This document shows positions 42,230-51,236 of a stretch of 64,000 nucleotides of DNA, one piece after another. Below the pieces are notes generated by a model. It saw only the letters and a list, made by a program, of their open reading frames with translations, was not told the DNA's origin and did not search any database. Source of the stretch: Streptomyces sp. NRRL F-5123 (lineage in GTDB: Bacteria; Actinomycetota; Actinomycetes; Streptomycetales; Streptomycetaceae); the NCBI RefSeq assembly GCF_000721495.1, contig NZ_JOHY01000003.1, forward strand, positions 186,001 to 250,000, written 5' to 3'. The translations under genes and the position numbers were made by a program. How positions within the stretch are numbered: the first letter of the stretch is position 1; each line of letters starts with the position of its first letter.

Positions 42230-43801
42230 TCAGTCGAGGTAGTCGCGCAGCACCTGGGAGCGCGACGGGTGGCGCAGCTTCGACATCGTCTTCGACTCGA
42301 TCTGCCGGATCCGCTCGCGCGTGACGCCGTAGACCTTGCCGATCTCGTCCAGCGTCTTCGGCTGCCCGTCGGTCAGGCCGAAGCGCATGGAGACGACGCC
42401 TGCCTCCCGCTCGGACAGCGTGTCGAGGACCGAGTGCAGCTGCTCCTGCAGAAGCGTGAAGCTGACCGCGTCGGCGGGCACGACCGCCTCGGAGTCCTCG
42501 ATGAGGTCACCGAACTCGCTGTCGCCGTCCTCCCCGAGCGGGGTGTGCAGCGAGATCGGCTCGCGGCCGTACTTCTGGACCTCGATGACCTTCTCCGGGG
42601 TCATGTCGAGTTCCTTGGCCAGCTCCTCCGGGGTGGGCTCGCGGCCCAGGTCCTGGAGCATCTGCCGCTGCACCCTGGCGAGCTTGTTGATGACCTCGAC
42701 CATGTGCACCGGAATACGGATGGTGCGGGCCTGGTCGGCCATCGCGCGGGTGATCGCCTGCCGGATCCACCAGGTGGCGTACGTGGAGAACTTGAAGCCC
42801 TTGGTGTAGTCGAACTTCTCGACCGCGCGGATCAGGCCCAGGTTGCCCTCCTGGATCAGGTCAAGGAAGAGCATGCCGCGGCCGGTGTAGCGCTTGGCCA
42901 GGGAGACGACGAGCCGGAGGTTGGCCTCCAGCAGGTGGTTCTTGGCCCAGCGCCCGTCCTCGGCGATGATCTCCAGCTCGCGCTTGAGCTTGGGTGCGAG
43001 CTTGTCGGCCGCCGCCAGCTTGTCCTCGGCGAAGAGGCCCGCCTCGATGCGCTTGGCCAGCTCCACCTCCTGCTCGGCATTGAGCAGCGGGACCTTGCCG
43101 ATCTGCTTGAGGTAGTCCTTGACCGGGTCGGCGGTGGCACCGGCCACAGCCACCTGCTGCGCGGGCGCGTCGTCCTCGTCGTCGTCGGAGAGAACGAAGC
43201 TCTCGGACTCCGTCTTCTCCGCCTCCTCGTCGCCCTTGCCGGGCGCGACGTCCTCCAGCGACTCCTCCACCTCGACGGCGTCGTCCTCGCCCGGAGCGGC
43301 GGCGGACTTCTTGGCTGCCGCCGTCTTCTTCGCGGGCGCCTTCTTGGCAGCCGTCTTCTTCACGGCGGCCTTCTTCGCCGGCGCCTTCCTGGCTGCTGAG
43401 TTCTCCGCCTCCACCGATGGCTCCACCGTGGTCTCGGCCTCGGCCACCGGCTCGGGAGCCGGGGCCTTGGGCGCAACGGTCTTCTTGGCAGGGGCCGCCT
43501 TCGCGGCGACCGTCTTGGTGGCAGTACGTTTCGCCGGGCTCTTGGCTGCGACGCTCTTGCGGGTGCGCTTGGGCGCCTCGGCGGCACTCACCATCAGCGT
43601 CACACCCTCCTCGTCGAGGACCTGGTTGAGGCTGCGCAGAACGTTCTTCCACTGGGTTGCCGGAATCTGGTCCGCTTCGAACGCCCGACGCACGTCGTCG
43701 CCTGCGATCTGCCCCTGGGCCTTACCCTGCTCGATGAGCGCCATCAGAGACTCGGACTCGGCGATCTCGGACGGGAGCGTACGGGATGTGCTGGCCGACA
43801 C
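42230..43801 (-). CDS. hrdB: Principal RNA polymerase sigma factor HrdB
   Basis: A 523-residue sigma-70 group 1 factor. After region 1.1 ([20 protein letters not shown]) comes a long Ala/Lys-rich repeat tract (about residues 70-160, units of AKK/APAKK), typical of Streptomyces HrdB. Region 2 is complete ([40 protein letters not shown]), region 3 follows, and region 4.2 reads [20 protein letters not shown]. It directs transcription of housekeeping genes. I take the GTG at 43801 (SASTSRTLP), with GAGAGG six bases ahead, not the TTG at 43807. A candidate promoter lies at 43935-43962. Confidence 0.95.
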   Translation of the reverse strand: MSASTSRTLPSEIAESESLMALIEQGKAQGQIAGDDVRRAFEADQIPATQWKNVLRSLNQVLDEEGVTLMVSAAEAPKRTRKSVAAKSPAKRTATKTVAAKAAPAKKTVAPKAPAPEPVAEAETTVEPSVEAENSAARKAPAKKAAVKKTAAKKAPAKKTAAAKKSAAAPGEDDAVEVEESLEDVAPGKGDEEAEKTESESFVLSDDDEDDAPAQQVAVAGATADPVKDYLKQIGKVPLLNAEQEVELAKRIEAGLFAEDKLAAADKLAPKLKRELEIIAEDGRWAKNHLLEANLRLVVSLAKRYTGRGMLFLDLIQEGNLGLIRAVEKFDYTKGFKFSTYATWWIRQAITRAMADQARTIRIPVHMVEVINKLARVQRQMLQDLGREPTPEELAKELDMTPEKVIEVQKYGREPISLHTPLGEDGDSEFGDLIEDSEAVVPADAVSFTLLQEQLHSVLDTLSEREAGVVSMRFGLTDGQPKTLDEIGKVYGVTRERIRQIESKTMSKLRHPSRSQVLRDYLD

Positions 43802-43934
43802 GAACAACCTCTCGGAACGATGGGAACGACTCGGTGGAACCGTACGGCGACTCAGCGTCGGAATCGATGCCGAATATTCCTCGTACGGCCGCCACCTCTT
43901 AAGTCATCGCACTGCCTCGCCTGGCGTTACGCCC

Positions 43935-43962
43935 AGCTTACGTGGCCCGAGTCACACCCCAA
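43935..43962 (-). promoter_or_regulatory. Candidate promoter for hrdB
   Basis: On the minus strand: TTGGGG (-35, 43957-43962), 16 bases, TAAGCT (-10, 43935-43940). The -10 fits the TAnnnT pattern of HrdB-type promoters. About 130 bases ahead of the start codon. Sequence match only. Confidence 0.35.
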
Positions 43963-44055
43963 ATTGTGCAGATCAGCGGCAAAGTCGGACATGTGACGCG
44001 CACGAGCCGCCGCCGACCCCCGGTGACACGGGGCCCACGGCGGCCGGCGGGGCGG

Positions 44056-44964
44056 TCAGTGCTCCCGGGGGGCCGGGACGACATGGTCGGCGGCGGCCGA
44101 GGACTGCTCGGTGGAACCCGCGAGCAGCTGGCGCATCGCCGCCTCGGCGGTGCCGCCGTCGCCCTCGGCGAGCGCCTCGACGATCCGGTGGTGCAGCCCT
44201 ACCGAGGTGTCGCCCGGGCGCTCACAGCCGGTGACCGTACCGCCGGATACCTGGAGGGCCGCCAGGACGATCCCGGACAGGTGCTCCAGCATGCGGTTGC
44301 CGGCGACGGTGAGCAGCAGCCCGTGGAATTCCACGTCGGCGCGCGTGAAGGTGAGCGCGTCGCCCTGGGCTGCTGCGTGGGCCATGATCTCGGCCATGTC
44401 GGCGAGCCGCTGCTGGACGTCCTCGCGCCCGTGGCCGGCGGCGAGCCGGGCAGCGAGCGGTTCGATCGTCGAGCGCAGGTCGAGCAGCTCGCGGCGCTGC
44501 TCCTCGCGGTGCGGGCCGAAGGCGCGCCATTCGATGATGTCGGGGTCGAGCAGATTCCAGTCGCTGACGGGACGGACCCGCGTGCCGACGTTCGGCCGGG
44601 CACTGACCAGGCCCTTGGCCTCCAGCACCCGGAGTGATTCGCGGACGACGGTGCGGGAGACCTCGAAGCGCTGGCCGATCTCCTCGGGCACCAGCGGTCG
44701 GTCGGCACCGAGGTCGCCGGACACGATCATCTGGCCGAGCTGCTGGACGAGTTGGCCGTGCAGTCCGCGGCCACGGCTGCCGCCGGTTCGGCGACCCACC
44801 CGGCCCACGTCCGGATCCATGCCCTCCCAGGACGTGATCCCGCCTCCTGGGCGGTCGCCGGCGGGGCCGTCGGCGTACGAGTAGCGGTCCAGCTCGCCCG
44901 GGCCGGCGATGCCGGAGTCAGCGGAACGAGCCGCGGTCATCATGGTGTGCGCAAGGGTACTCAC
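44056..44964 (-). CDS. whiH: WhiH, GntR-family sporulation regulator
   Basis: A 302-residue FadR-subfamily GntR regulator next to hrdB, the known position of whiH in Streptomyces. The winged helix is LGQMIVSGDLGADRPLVPEE, RFEVSRTVVRESLRVLEAKG, LVSARPNVGTRVRPVSDWNL. The C-terminal FCD domain (LDLRSTIEPLAARLAAGHGR, DVEFHGLLLTVAGNRMLEHL) may bind a carboxylate ligand through His residues. WhiH acts in aerial hyphae to start sporulation septation. GTG at 44964 gives the conserved N-terminus STLAHTMMTAARSADSG; a WhiG-type promoter lies immediately upstream. Confidence 0.85.
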   Translation of the reverse strand: MSTLAHTMMTAARSADSGIAGPGELDRYSYADGPAGDRPGGGITSWEGMDPDVGRVGRRTGGSRGRGLHGQLVQQLGQMIVSGDLGADRPLVPEEIGQRFEVSRTVVRESLRVLEAKGLVSARPNVGTRVRPVSDWNLLDPDIIEWRAFGPHREEQRRELLDLRSTIEPLAARLAAGHGREDVQQRLADMAEIMAHAAAQGDALTFTRADVEFHGLLLTVAGNRMLEHLSGIVLAALQVSGGTVTGCERPGDTSVGLHHRIVEALAEGDGGTAEAAMRQLLAGSTEQSSAAADHVVPAPREH

Positions 44965-44971
44965 GCATCCT

Positions 44972-44999
44972 TTGTCGGCGATGCCGGAGCAGGCCTTGA
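44972..44999 (-). promoter_or_regulatory. Candidate sigma-WhiG promoter of whiH
   Basis: Minus strand: TCAA (44996-44999), 16 bases, GCCGACAA (44972-44979). WhiG promoters follow TAAA-N15-16-GCCGATAA; one mismatch in each box. The -10 box ends eight bases before the GTG, so the transcript would begin at or beside the start codon (leaderless). whiH is a known WhiG target. Confidence 0.55.
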
Positions 45000-45069
45000 G
45001 GGCTTTGCTGAAAAGCACACGAAAGGGTGAGCGCTCATCACCTGATAATTGACGCTTTATCAGGACGAA

Positions 45070-46854
45070 TCACGCCTCCTCGTGGTCGATACGCACAGCT
45101 CCGGTGGAGTGCACAGGAGTTGACCCGCGCCCGCGCCTGCGTTCCCGCAACGCGCTTGCCAGATAGGCGATGACCAGGCACGACAGCGACAACACCAGGG
45201 CGACGACGAGCGGTTGGGTCGCCGAGCGCAGCGCGGCGAGGGCAGCCCGGTCGTCCGTACGCGGCGCCCCCGTGGCCACGGACCACAGCGCCTCGGCCGC
45301 GTCGCGGAACTGCGCTCCCGTCCGCCCGCCGAGCAGGAACCGCAGACCGGGCGCCACCAGCAGCGGCACGGAGAGCACCGCGGCGAGCCCGAGCGCCGTG
45401 GTGCGGAACGCGCACGCCGCCAGCACCCCCGTCCACGCGCAGGCCACGCACAGCGCGGCCCAGCCGGCGGTGGTGGCCGACAACACCAGCGGGTCCGGGA
45501 CCCCGGCGGGGCCCAGTGCCAGTCGCAGCGCCGAGGTGTCCGCGAGGGCCGCGAGCAGGGCGAGAAGCAGTGCGAGGGCTCCGCTGACCGCGAGCTTGGC
45601 GGCGAGCAGCCGGGGTGCGCGGGGCTCGGGGCCGAGGCCGGGGGTCAGCGCGGGGAAGGCGAACTCCTGCCCGTACGACAGCGCGCCCAGCAATGCCGCG
45701 CCCAGTGCAGCAGGGGGCAGCGGCAGCCCGGTCGGCCACCCCGACAGGAGCCGCAGCGGCGGGGTGTGCGCCGCTCCCCCGCGCGCGACGGCCAGCGCGC
45801 CGAGCGCGGATCCGGCGACCGCGGCCGCCGCCACCGGCCAGGGGGTGCGCAGCCCGAAGCAGCGGCGCAGCTCGTAGCGCAGCGGCTGCAGCGGGCCGTG
45901 CGGTGTGCGCAGGGGGGCGGGCCGGGAGCGGGGAACGGCCCCGCGGCGAACGGGACGTTCACCGGCCTCATGGTCGGGGCCCGGTTCCCGGGGTGCGGCC
46001 GCGGACCCGGCCGGACGGTCCGCGAGCTGGTGCAGCAGGATGCCGTGCCGGTGGGCGGTCTCGCCGACGGCTGCGGACGTGGCCCCGTAGACGGCGATAC
46101 GGCTGCCGCCGGCGGCGACCACCTCGGCGCCGCCCTCGGCGAGCAGGCCGGCCAGCCGCTGGGCGTAGGGCGAGCGCACCGCGACGTGCGCGCGCAGCCG
46201 GGTGCCGGCGAAGCTGTCCGCCGGCTCGTCGGCGGTGATCCGGCCGCCGTCCAGCACGACGATCCGGTCCGCCGTCCTGGCGAGCGCGCCGGGGTCGCGG
46301 CCGGTGAGCAGCACGGCGCCGCCCGCGGCGGCGTGGCGGCGCACCAGCGCGTGCATCCAGGCGGCCTCGCGCGGCGGCAGGTCCCGCACCGGGTCGTCGA
46401 GGACGAGGGCGTGCGGGTCGGGCAGCAGCGCGACGGCGAAGGCGAGGCGCCGGTCCATGCCGAGCGAGTACGTGCCGAGCCGCCGGTCGGCCGTAGCGCC
46501 GAGTCCGACGGTTTCCAGCAGGTCGTCGGCCCGGGAGGCGGGAAGCCCGTGAGCCGCGCAGAGCATCCGCAGGTGACCGCGGGCGGTGCGGCGGGGGTGT
46601 CCGGGGACGTCTCCGAGGACGGCGCCGACGGCGCGCTCGGGACGGGCCAGATCGCGCAGGGGGCAGCCGTCGACGAGCGTGGCGCCCTTGCCGGACTGCA
46701 CGCCCAGCAGCAGGCGCACGGCGGTGGTCTTCCCGGACCGGGCGGGGCCGAGCAGCCCGGTGACCTCACCCGGGCGGATGTCGAAGGTGAGGTCGGCGAC
46801 GGCGGGCGGGGTGTTGCGCCGGGGCAAGCTGGTCAGTCCGATGGCCTGGATCAC
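45070..46854 (-). CDS. ABC exporter with ATPase and permease in one chain
   Basis: A 594-residue protein. Residues 1-220 are an ABC ATPase: LLGPARSGKTTAVRLLLGV (Walker A), YSLGMDRRLAFAVALLPDPH (degenerate signature) and ALVLDDPVRDLPPREAAWM (Walker B with Asp-Pro where Asp-Glu is usual). After a linker to about 320, six or so membrane helices resemble an ABC-2 permease (AALGAALLGALSYGQEFAFP, LLVAPGLRFLLGG). The missing Walker B Glu weakens hydrolysis. It lies between whiH and the NrtR-like gene, as in relatives. Substrate unknown. Confidence 0.75.
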   Translation of the reverse strand: MIQAIGLTSLPRRNTPPAVADLTFDIRPGEVTGLLGPARSGKTTAVRLLLGVQSGKGATLVDGCPLRDLARPERAVGAVLGDVPGHPRRTARGHLRMLCAAHGLPASRADDLLETVGLGATADRRLGTYSLGMDRRLAFAVALLPDPHALVLDDPVRDLPPREAAWMHALVRRHAAAGGAVLLTGRDPGALARTADRIVVLDGGRITADEPADSFAGTRLRAHVAVRSPYAQRLAGLLAEGGAEVVAAGGSRIAVYGATSAAVGETAHRHGILLHQLADRPAGSAAAPREPGPDHEAGERPVRRGAVPRSRPAPLRTPHGPLQPLRYELRRCFGLRTPWPVAAAAVAGSALGALAVARGGAAHTPPLRLLSGWPTGLPLPPAALGAALLGALSYGQEFAFPALTPGLGPEPRAPRLLAAKLAVSGALALLLALLAALADTSALRLALGPAGVPDPLVLSATTAGWAALCVACAWTGVLAACAFRTTALGLAAVLSVPLLVAPGLRFLLGGRTGAQFRDAAEALWSVATGAPRTDDRAALAALRSATQPLVVALVLSLSCLVIAYLASALRERRRGRGSTPVHSTGAVRIDHEEA

Positions 46855-46918
46855 CCCAGCACCATAGCGCCAGAATTAGCCAGAAATGCCCGATATCCGA
46901 CCGGTGCTCGCCGGGAGA

Positions 46919-47653
46919 TTACACCTCGGGCCGGAGCATCGGCGGGTTGAGCAGGGTGGCCCCGCCCGCCCGGAACAGCTGTGCGGGGCGGCCGCCCTGA
47001 CGCGTCGTCGTCCCGCCCGTGGGCACCAGGAAGCCCACCGTCCCGGTGACCTTGCGGTGGAAGTTGCGCGGGTCCAGCGCCACCCCCCACACCGCTTCGT
47101 ACACCCTGCGCAGCTCGCCGACCGTGAACTCGGACGGGCAGAAGGCCGTGGCCAGCGACGAGTACTCGATCTTCGACCTGGCCCGCTCCACCCCGTCGGC
47201 CAGGATCTGCGCATGGTCGAAGGCCAGCGGCGGAGCGTCGGCGGTGTGCTCCTGGCCGTCCTCGCCCAGCAGCGTGCCGACCGGCGCCCAGCGGGCACTG
47301 CGCGCGTCGCCGCCCGCACGCGGCGCGGGCAGATCCGGTGCGAGCACCAGATGCGCGACGCTGACCACTCGCATCCGCGGGTCGCGCTGCGGATCGCCGT
47401 AGGTGGCGAGCTGTTCCAGGTGTGCGCCGCTCTGCGCCCGCAGGCCCGTCTCCTCGGCCAACTCCCGGGCCGCGGCCTGGGACAGGTCCTCGTCCTGCCG
47501 GACGAAGCCGCCGGGCAGCGCCCACCTCCCCTGGAAGGGAGGCTCGCCGCGGCGCACCGACAGCGCGCACAGGGCATGCTGCCGCACCGTGAGCACGACC
47601 AGGTCGACGGTCACGGCGAAGGGCGGGAAGGCCGACGGGTCGTAGGGCGACAT
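46919..47653 (-). CDS. NrtR-like Nudix transcription regulator
   Basis: A 244-residue protein. An N-terminal Nudix domain (WALPGGFVRQDEDLSQAAAR, ELAEETGL) is followed by a winged helix-like C-terminus (ARSKIEYSSLATAFCPSEFT, VGELRRVYEAVWGVALDPRN, FHRKVTGTVGFLVPTGG). This layout matches NrtR, an ADP-ribose-sensing repressor of NAD metabolism. ATG at 47653 chosen over 47701 since the family starts near MSPYDPSAF. A 15-base palindrome lies 15 bases upstream (47668-47682), fitting autoregulation. Confidence 0.75.
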   Translation of the reverse strand: MSPYDPSAFPPFAVTVDLVVLTVRQHALCALSVRRGEPPFQGRWALPGGFVRQDEDLSQAAARELAEETGLRAQSGAHLEQLATYGDPQRDPRMRVVSVAHLVLAPDLPAPRAGGDARSARWAPVGTLLGEDGQEHTADAPPLAFDHAQILADGVERARSKIEYSSLATAFCPSEFTVGELRRVYEAVWGVALDPRNFHRKVTGTVGFLVPTGGTTTRQGGRPAQLFRAGGATLLNPPMLRPEV

Positions 47654-47667
47654 GGTGGTGATCTTAG

Positions 47668-47682
47668 TCGTCTGCCTGACGA
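47668..47682. promoter_or_regulatory. Candidate NrtR operator
   Basis: Perfect inverted repeat TCGTC-TGCCT-GACGA with partial outer symmetry (TAG/ATA), 15 bases upstream of the NrtR-like start and inside its probable promoter. Confidence 0.4.
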
Positions 47683-47735
47683 TAATCAGCCGGATCGGCA
47701 CCTTCGACGATCACGTCATGAGCCGTGCCGCCCCG

Positions 47736-49721
47736 TCACGCACCGAGCCGCAGCCCCGGCGCCGCCTCCTCGACCATCGCTGTCCCCAGCCTGCCGATCC
47801 GCACCGCGAACGGCGCGCCGGCGACCTGCATCCCGCTCACCCTGACCGCCCCCGCGGGCGTGCCGGCCAGCGGCCGCAGTGCGACGGAGCCTCCCGGCAC
47901 GTCGGGCCGCACCCCTGCCAGTGCGGCCAGCAGGTGTACCGCCCCTCCCGCGGCGAGCGCCGCGGGCCGGCACGCCATGGGGTGCGGGCACGGCACACGG
48001 CCGACCGCACGCTGCTCCCCCGCGTATATCTCCGGCACCCTCATCCCGAATGCCGCGGCCGCGTCGAGCGTCCCGGTCAGCAGCGTGGCCGCCGCGTCCT
48101 CGTACCCGGCGGCGGCCAGTCCCGCGACGGCGACCGCGGTCTCGTGCACACGCACGGCGCCGCTGCGATGCCCGAACGCGCTGAACCCCGGGGCCCCGGC
48201 CGCCAGCGTGCGCAACCCCCAGCCGCTGTCCAGACCGGGTGCCCCCAGCAGACGCGCGAGCCGTACCGTCCACTCCGCGTCCAGCAGCCCGGGCGCCGCC
48301 TCACCACCGGCGCCCAGTCCCGTGTCCAGCAGATGGGCCAGCGCGGAGGTCGGCATGCCCAGCACGCCGCCCTCCGCCGTGCAGGCCACCGCGAGGCGGC
48401 CCCCTCCGGGCTCCTCCGCCCGGAACCGCCGCCGGAATTCCACCCGCAACTCCGCCGCCCGCTCCCGCCACCATTCCCCCGCCGGCCGGCCGAAGGCCTC
48501 CAGCAGATCCGCGCCGTGCAGGGCCGCCCGGTGCGCGTGCGCCTGCACCTCGGCCCGCAGCGGGCCGCCGAGCACGGGATCGGCCACCAGCCCGCCGGTC
48601 CCCGGCGTCCCCATGGCCCGGTCCAACCAGACCAGGCAGCGCTCCGCCGCCGGCAGCAGCGTCTCGACCTCCCGTGCCGGCAGCCCCCACCGCCAGGCTT
48701 CCGCCAGCACGGTCACGAACAGCGGCACCGCCTCCACCGCGCAGGACAGCGGCGGCTGGTGCGGCCCGGCGTCGCGTGCCGGGCCGGGGATGCCCCCGCC
48801 CGGGTCCTGGGCCCGCGCGAGCGTACGCAGCGTGCCCGCCGCGAGCCTGGTGCCGAACGGGAGCAGCATCCGCGCCGCCCACAGCGCGTCGGGCGGCACC
48901 CCCGCGAGCCGCCACGGGGCTCCGGCCGCAAGGTGCAGGTCCGCGGGGTGAGCAGGGTCCCGCAGCAGCAGGCTCTGCAGGTCGTCGAGTGACGTGCGGA
49001 GCAACGCTCCCGCCCTGGCGTCGTCCGCCTCCAGTTCCGCGGCGGGCCAGAGCGCAGGCAGTCGCGCCGGCAGCGGCGGTATGCGTCCCACCGCCCCCGA
49101 CACCGGGACGGGCCCGGTCCGCAGCTCGACCGTCCGCGCTCCCCCGGCCGGCAGATCCAGCCGCCACACGAGCGCACCCGTCGCCGCGAACACTTCGTCC
49201 GGGACGGGGCGGGCCGTCGTCAGCACCGCACGCTCGCCGTCCGTCCAGCGCAGCCCCGCCCCGCTGACGGTGCATGACACCACGCTCCCCGCGCCTCCGG
49301 CCGCCACCGCGGCGAGCGCCGCGAGGTCGGTGCCGAGCACGATCTCGACCGGCAGCCGTATCGGCCGGGAGCCGGCATTCGTGACGGTGATCCGCTCGAC
49401 TCCCCCGGCGGTCCGCAACCGCTCGACCGTAACGGCAGGATCGGGCCCGCGGCCGGCGGCGCTTCCCGCAACGGCCACGAATCGGACCCGGTCGGCGCCC
49501 AGCATCACCGCCTGCACCGCGACCGGTTCCGCGCCCGCCACCGTCAGTAGGCACCGGGCGAGCACCCGCCGTCCGTCGCGGTACAGACCGGCGACCCCTT
49601 CGCCCCGCAACTGGCCGTCCCGGTCCGACACGGCCAGCGCCGGAGCAGCCACACAGACCAGCGTGTCGTGGACGGCCGCCGTCCGCCGCCCGGCCCGCGC
49701 CGCGCGCGGCGGTGCCGTCAC
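47736..49721 (-). CDS. Glycogen-debranching-like (GH63/GDE) protein
   Basis: A 661-residue protein. The N-terminal domain reads VHDTLVCVAAPALAVSDRDG, GVAGLYRDGRRVLARC, the GDE N-terminal fold. The C-terminal (alpha/alpha)6 barrel has SLDDLQSLLL, SCAVEAVPLFVTVLAEAWRW, RFRAEEPGGGRLAVACTAEG, DSGWGLRTLAAGAPGFSAFG and GYEDAAATLLTGTLDAAAAF. This is the amylo-alpha-1,6-glucosidase-type family common in Streptomyces; a true debranching activity is unproven. The GTG at 49721 is chosen from the conserved spacing to VHDTLVC; its Shine-Dalgarno is weak. Divergent from the peptidase gene. Confidence 0.75.
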   Translation of the reverse strand: MTAPPRAARAGRRTAAVHDTLVCVAAPALAVSDRDGQLRGEGVAGLYRDGRRVLARCLLTVAGAEPVAVQAVMLGADRVRFVAVAGSAAGRGPDPAVTVERLRTAGGVERITVTNAGSRPIRLPVEIVLGTDLAALAAVAAGGAGSVVSCTVSGAGLRWTDGERAVLTTARPVPDEVFAATGALVWRLDLPAGGARTVELRTGPVPVSGAVGRIPPLPARLPALWPAAELEADDARAGALLRTSLDDLQSLLLRDPAHPADLHLAAGAPWRLAGVPPDALWAARMLLPFGTRLAAGTLRTLARAQDPGGGIPGPARDAGPHQPPLSCAVEAVPLFVTVLAEAWRWGLPAREVETLLPAAERCLVWLDRAMGTPGTGGLVADPVLGGPLRAEVQAHAHRAALHGADLLEAFGRPAGEWWRERAAELRVEFRRRFRAEEPGGGRLAVACTAEGGVLGMPTSALAHLLDTGLGAGGEAAPGLLDAEWTVRLARLLGAPGLDSGWGLRTLAAGAPGFSAFGHRSGAVRVHETAVAVAGLAAAGYEDAAATLLTGTLDAAAAFGMRVPEIYAGEQRAVGRVPCPHPMACRPAALAAGGAVHLLAALAGVRPDVPGGSVALRPLAGTPAGAVRVSGMQVAGAPFAVRIGRLGTAMVEEAAPGLRLGA

Positions 49722-49925
49722 CGATTCCCGCCGGCCCGCACGAGGCACCGCCGCACGGCGGGTTGCCCGGCCGCTCCCGGAAGCTGCTTCGGCTGCTGCG
49801 GTGAGTGCTGCACGACTGATGAACGGTGCGCCGACCGGCCAGGTCACGGGCCGTCTACCGTTCCTGGACGAAAGGCGCCGTCGACGCTGCGGCGCGCCCG
49901 CCCCCAACCGCATAAGCGAGGCAGC

Positions 49926-51236
49926 ATGCTCGTCCACCGCCGACCCGGCGTCGTCGTCACCGACCACGTCCTCCCCGTGCCGCTCGACCATGCCGCGCCG
50001 GACGGCGAGCAGATCGACCTCTTCGCCCGGGAAGTGGTGGCGGCGGGCAAGGCCCCGGAGCGGCTGCCCTGGCTGGTCTTCCTGCAGGGCGGACCGGGCA
50101 ACCGCAGCCCGCGGCCGCTGGGCCGGGACGGGTGGCTCTCCCGGGCACTCGACGACTACCGGGTGCTGCTGCTCGACCAGCGCGGCACAGGCCGCTCGAC
50201 GCCCGCAAACCGCCAGACCCTGCCGCTGCGCGGCGACGCCGCGGCCCAGGCGGACTACCTGGCCCTTTTCCGGGCCGACTCCATCGTCAAGGACTGCGAA
50301 CTCCTCCGGCGCCATCTGCTCGGTGACGGCGGCAGGTGGAGCGTGCTCGGCCAGAGCTTCGGCGGTTTCTGCGCCGTCACCTACCTCTCCTTCGCGCCCG
50401 AAGCACTCCGCGAGGTGCTCATCACCGGCGGACTGCCCGGTCTGCGGGTGACGCCCGAGGACGTCTACCGCGCGGCCTACCCCCGCATCCGGAGCAAGAA
50501 CACCGCCCACTACACGTGCTATCCCGAGGACGTCGCCAGGGTCCGGGACATCGTCCGCCATCTGCGCGAGCACTCCGTTCTGCTCCCGGGCGGCGGGCCG
50601 CTCACCCCGCGCGCCTTCCAGGCACTCGGCCTGATGCTCGGTTCCGGAAGCGGCTCGCACACCCTGCACTACCTGGTCGAGGACGCCTTCGTCAGCGGGC
50701 CTGCCGGTCCCGTCCTTTCCGACTCCTTCCTCGCCCAGGCCCAGGGCCATCTCTCCTTCGCGGGAGCCCCTCTCTACGCGCTGCTCCACGAGCCGAGCTA
50801 CGGCCAGCAGTCCGTCTCCCGGGAGGGAACCCGGTGGGCGGCCGAGCGCGTCAGGCCCGAATTCCCGGAATTCGACGCCGAGGCCGCGCTGGAGGGCGAC
50901 GCGCCGGTGCTCTTCTCCGGCGAGACCATCCACCCCTGGATGTTCGAGTCCGACCGGGCGCTTGCACCACTGCGCGAGACGGCGGAGCTTCTGGCGCAGC
51001 GCGGGCAGTGGCCCGACCTGTACGACCCGGCGCGGCTCGCGCACAACGACGTTCCGGTCGTCGCCGCCGTCTACCACGACGACATGTACGTCGACACCGT
51101 GCACTCGCTGGCGACGGCGCAGTCGATCCGGGGCCTGCGTACCTGGATCACCGACGAATACGAACACGACGGCCTCCGGGTGAGCGACGGCCGGGTCCTC
51201 GACCGGCTGGTCCGGATGGTCCGCGGCGAGCTGTAG
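49926..51236 (+). CDS. Proline iminopeptidase (S33 alpha/beta hydrolase)
   Basis: A 436-residue alpha/beta hydrolase. The oxyanion strand is LVFLQGGPGNRSPRP, the nucleophile elbow SVLGQSFGGFCAVTYLSF (Ser), and LLLDQRGTGRSTPANRQTLP is the family's conserved Asp-Gln-Arg-Gly motif. VVAAVYHDDMYV provides the late Asp; the terminal His is in EYEHDGLRVSDGRV. Family members release N-terminal proline. Length (about 430) is usual for this Streptomyces branch. The 3' end overlaps the convergent DUF4192 gene by 89 bases. Confidence 0.88.
   Translation: MLVHRRPGVVVTDHVLPVPLDHAAPDGEQIDLFAREVVAAGKAPERLPWLVFLQGGPGNRSPRPLGRDGWLSRALDDYRVLLLDQRGTGRSTPANRQTLPLRGDAAAQADYLALFRADSIVKDCELLRRHLLGDGGRWSVLGQSFGGFCAVTYLSFAPEALREVLITGGLPGLRVTPEDVYRAAYPRIRSKNTAHYTCYPEDVARVRDIVRHLREHSVLLPGGGPLTPRAFQALGLMLGSGSGSHTLHYLVEDAFVSGPAGPVLSDSFLAQAQGHLSFAGAPLYALLHEPSYGQQSVSREGTRWAAERVRPEFPEFDAEAALEGDAPVLFSGETIHPWMFESDRALAPLRETAELLAQRGQWPDLYDPARLAHNDVPVVAAVYHDDMYVDTVHSLATAQSIRGLRTWITDEYEHDGLRVSDGRVLDRLVRMVRGEL

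Noticed and set aside
42861..43652. Gly/Arg-rich minus-strand ORF within hrdB
   Set aside because: Alternate frame of the Ala/Lys repeat tract in hrdB; repetitive by reading-frame effect.
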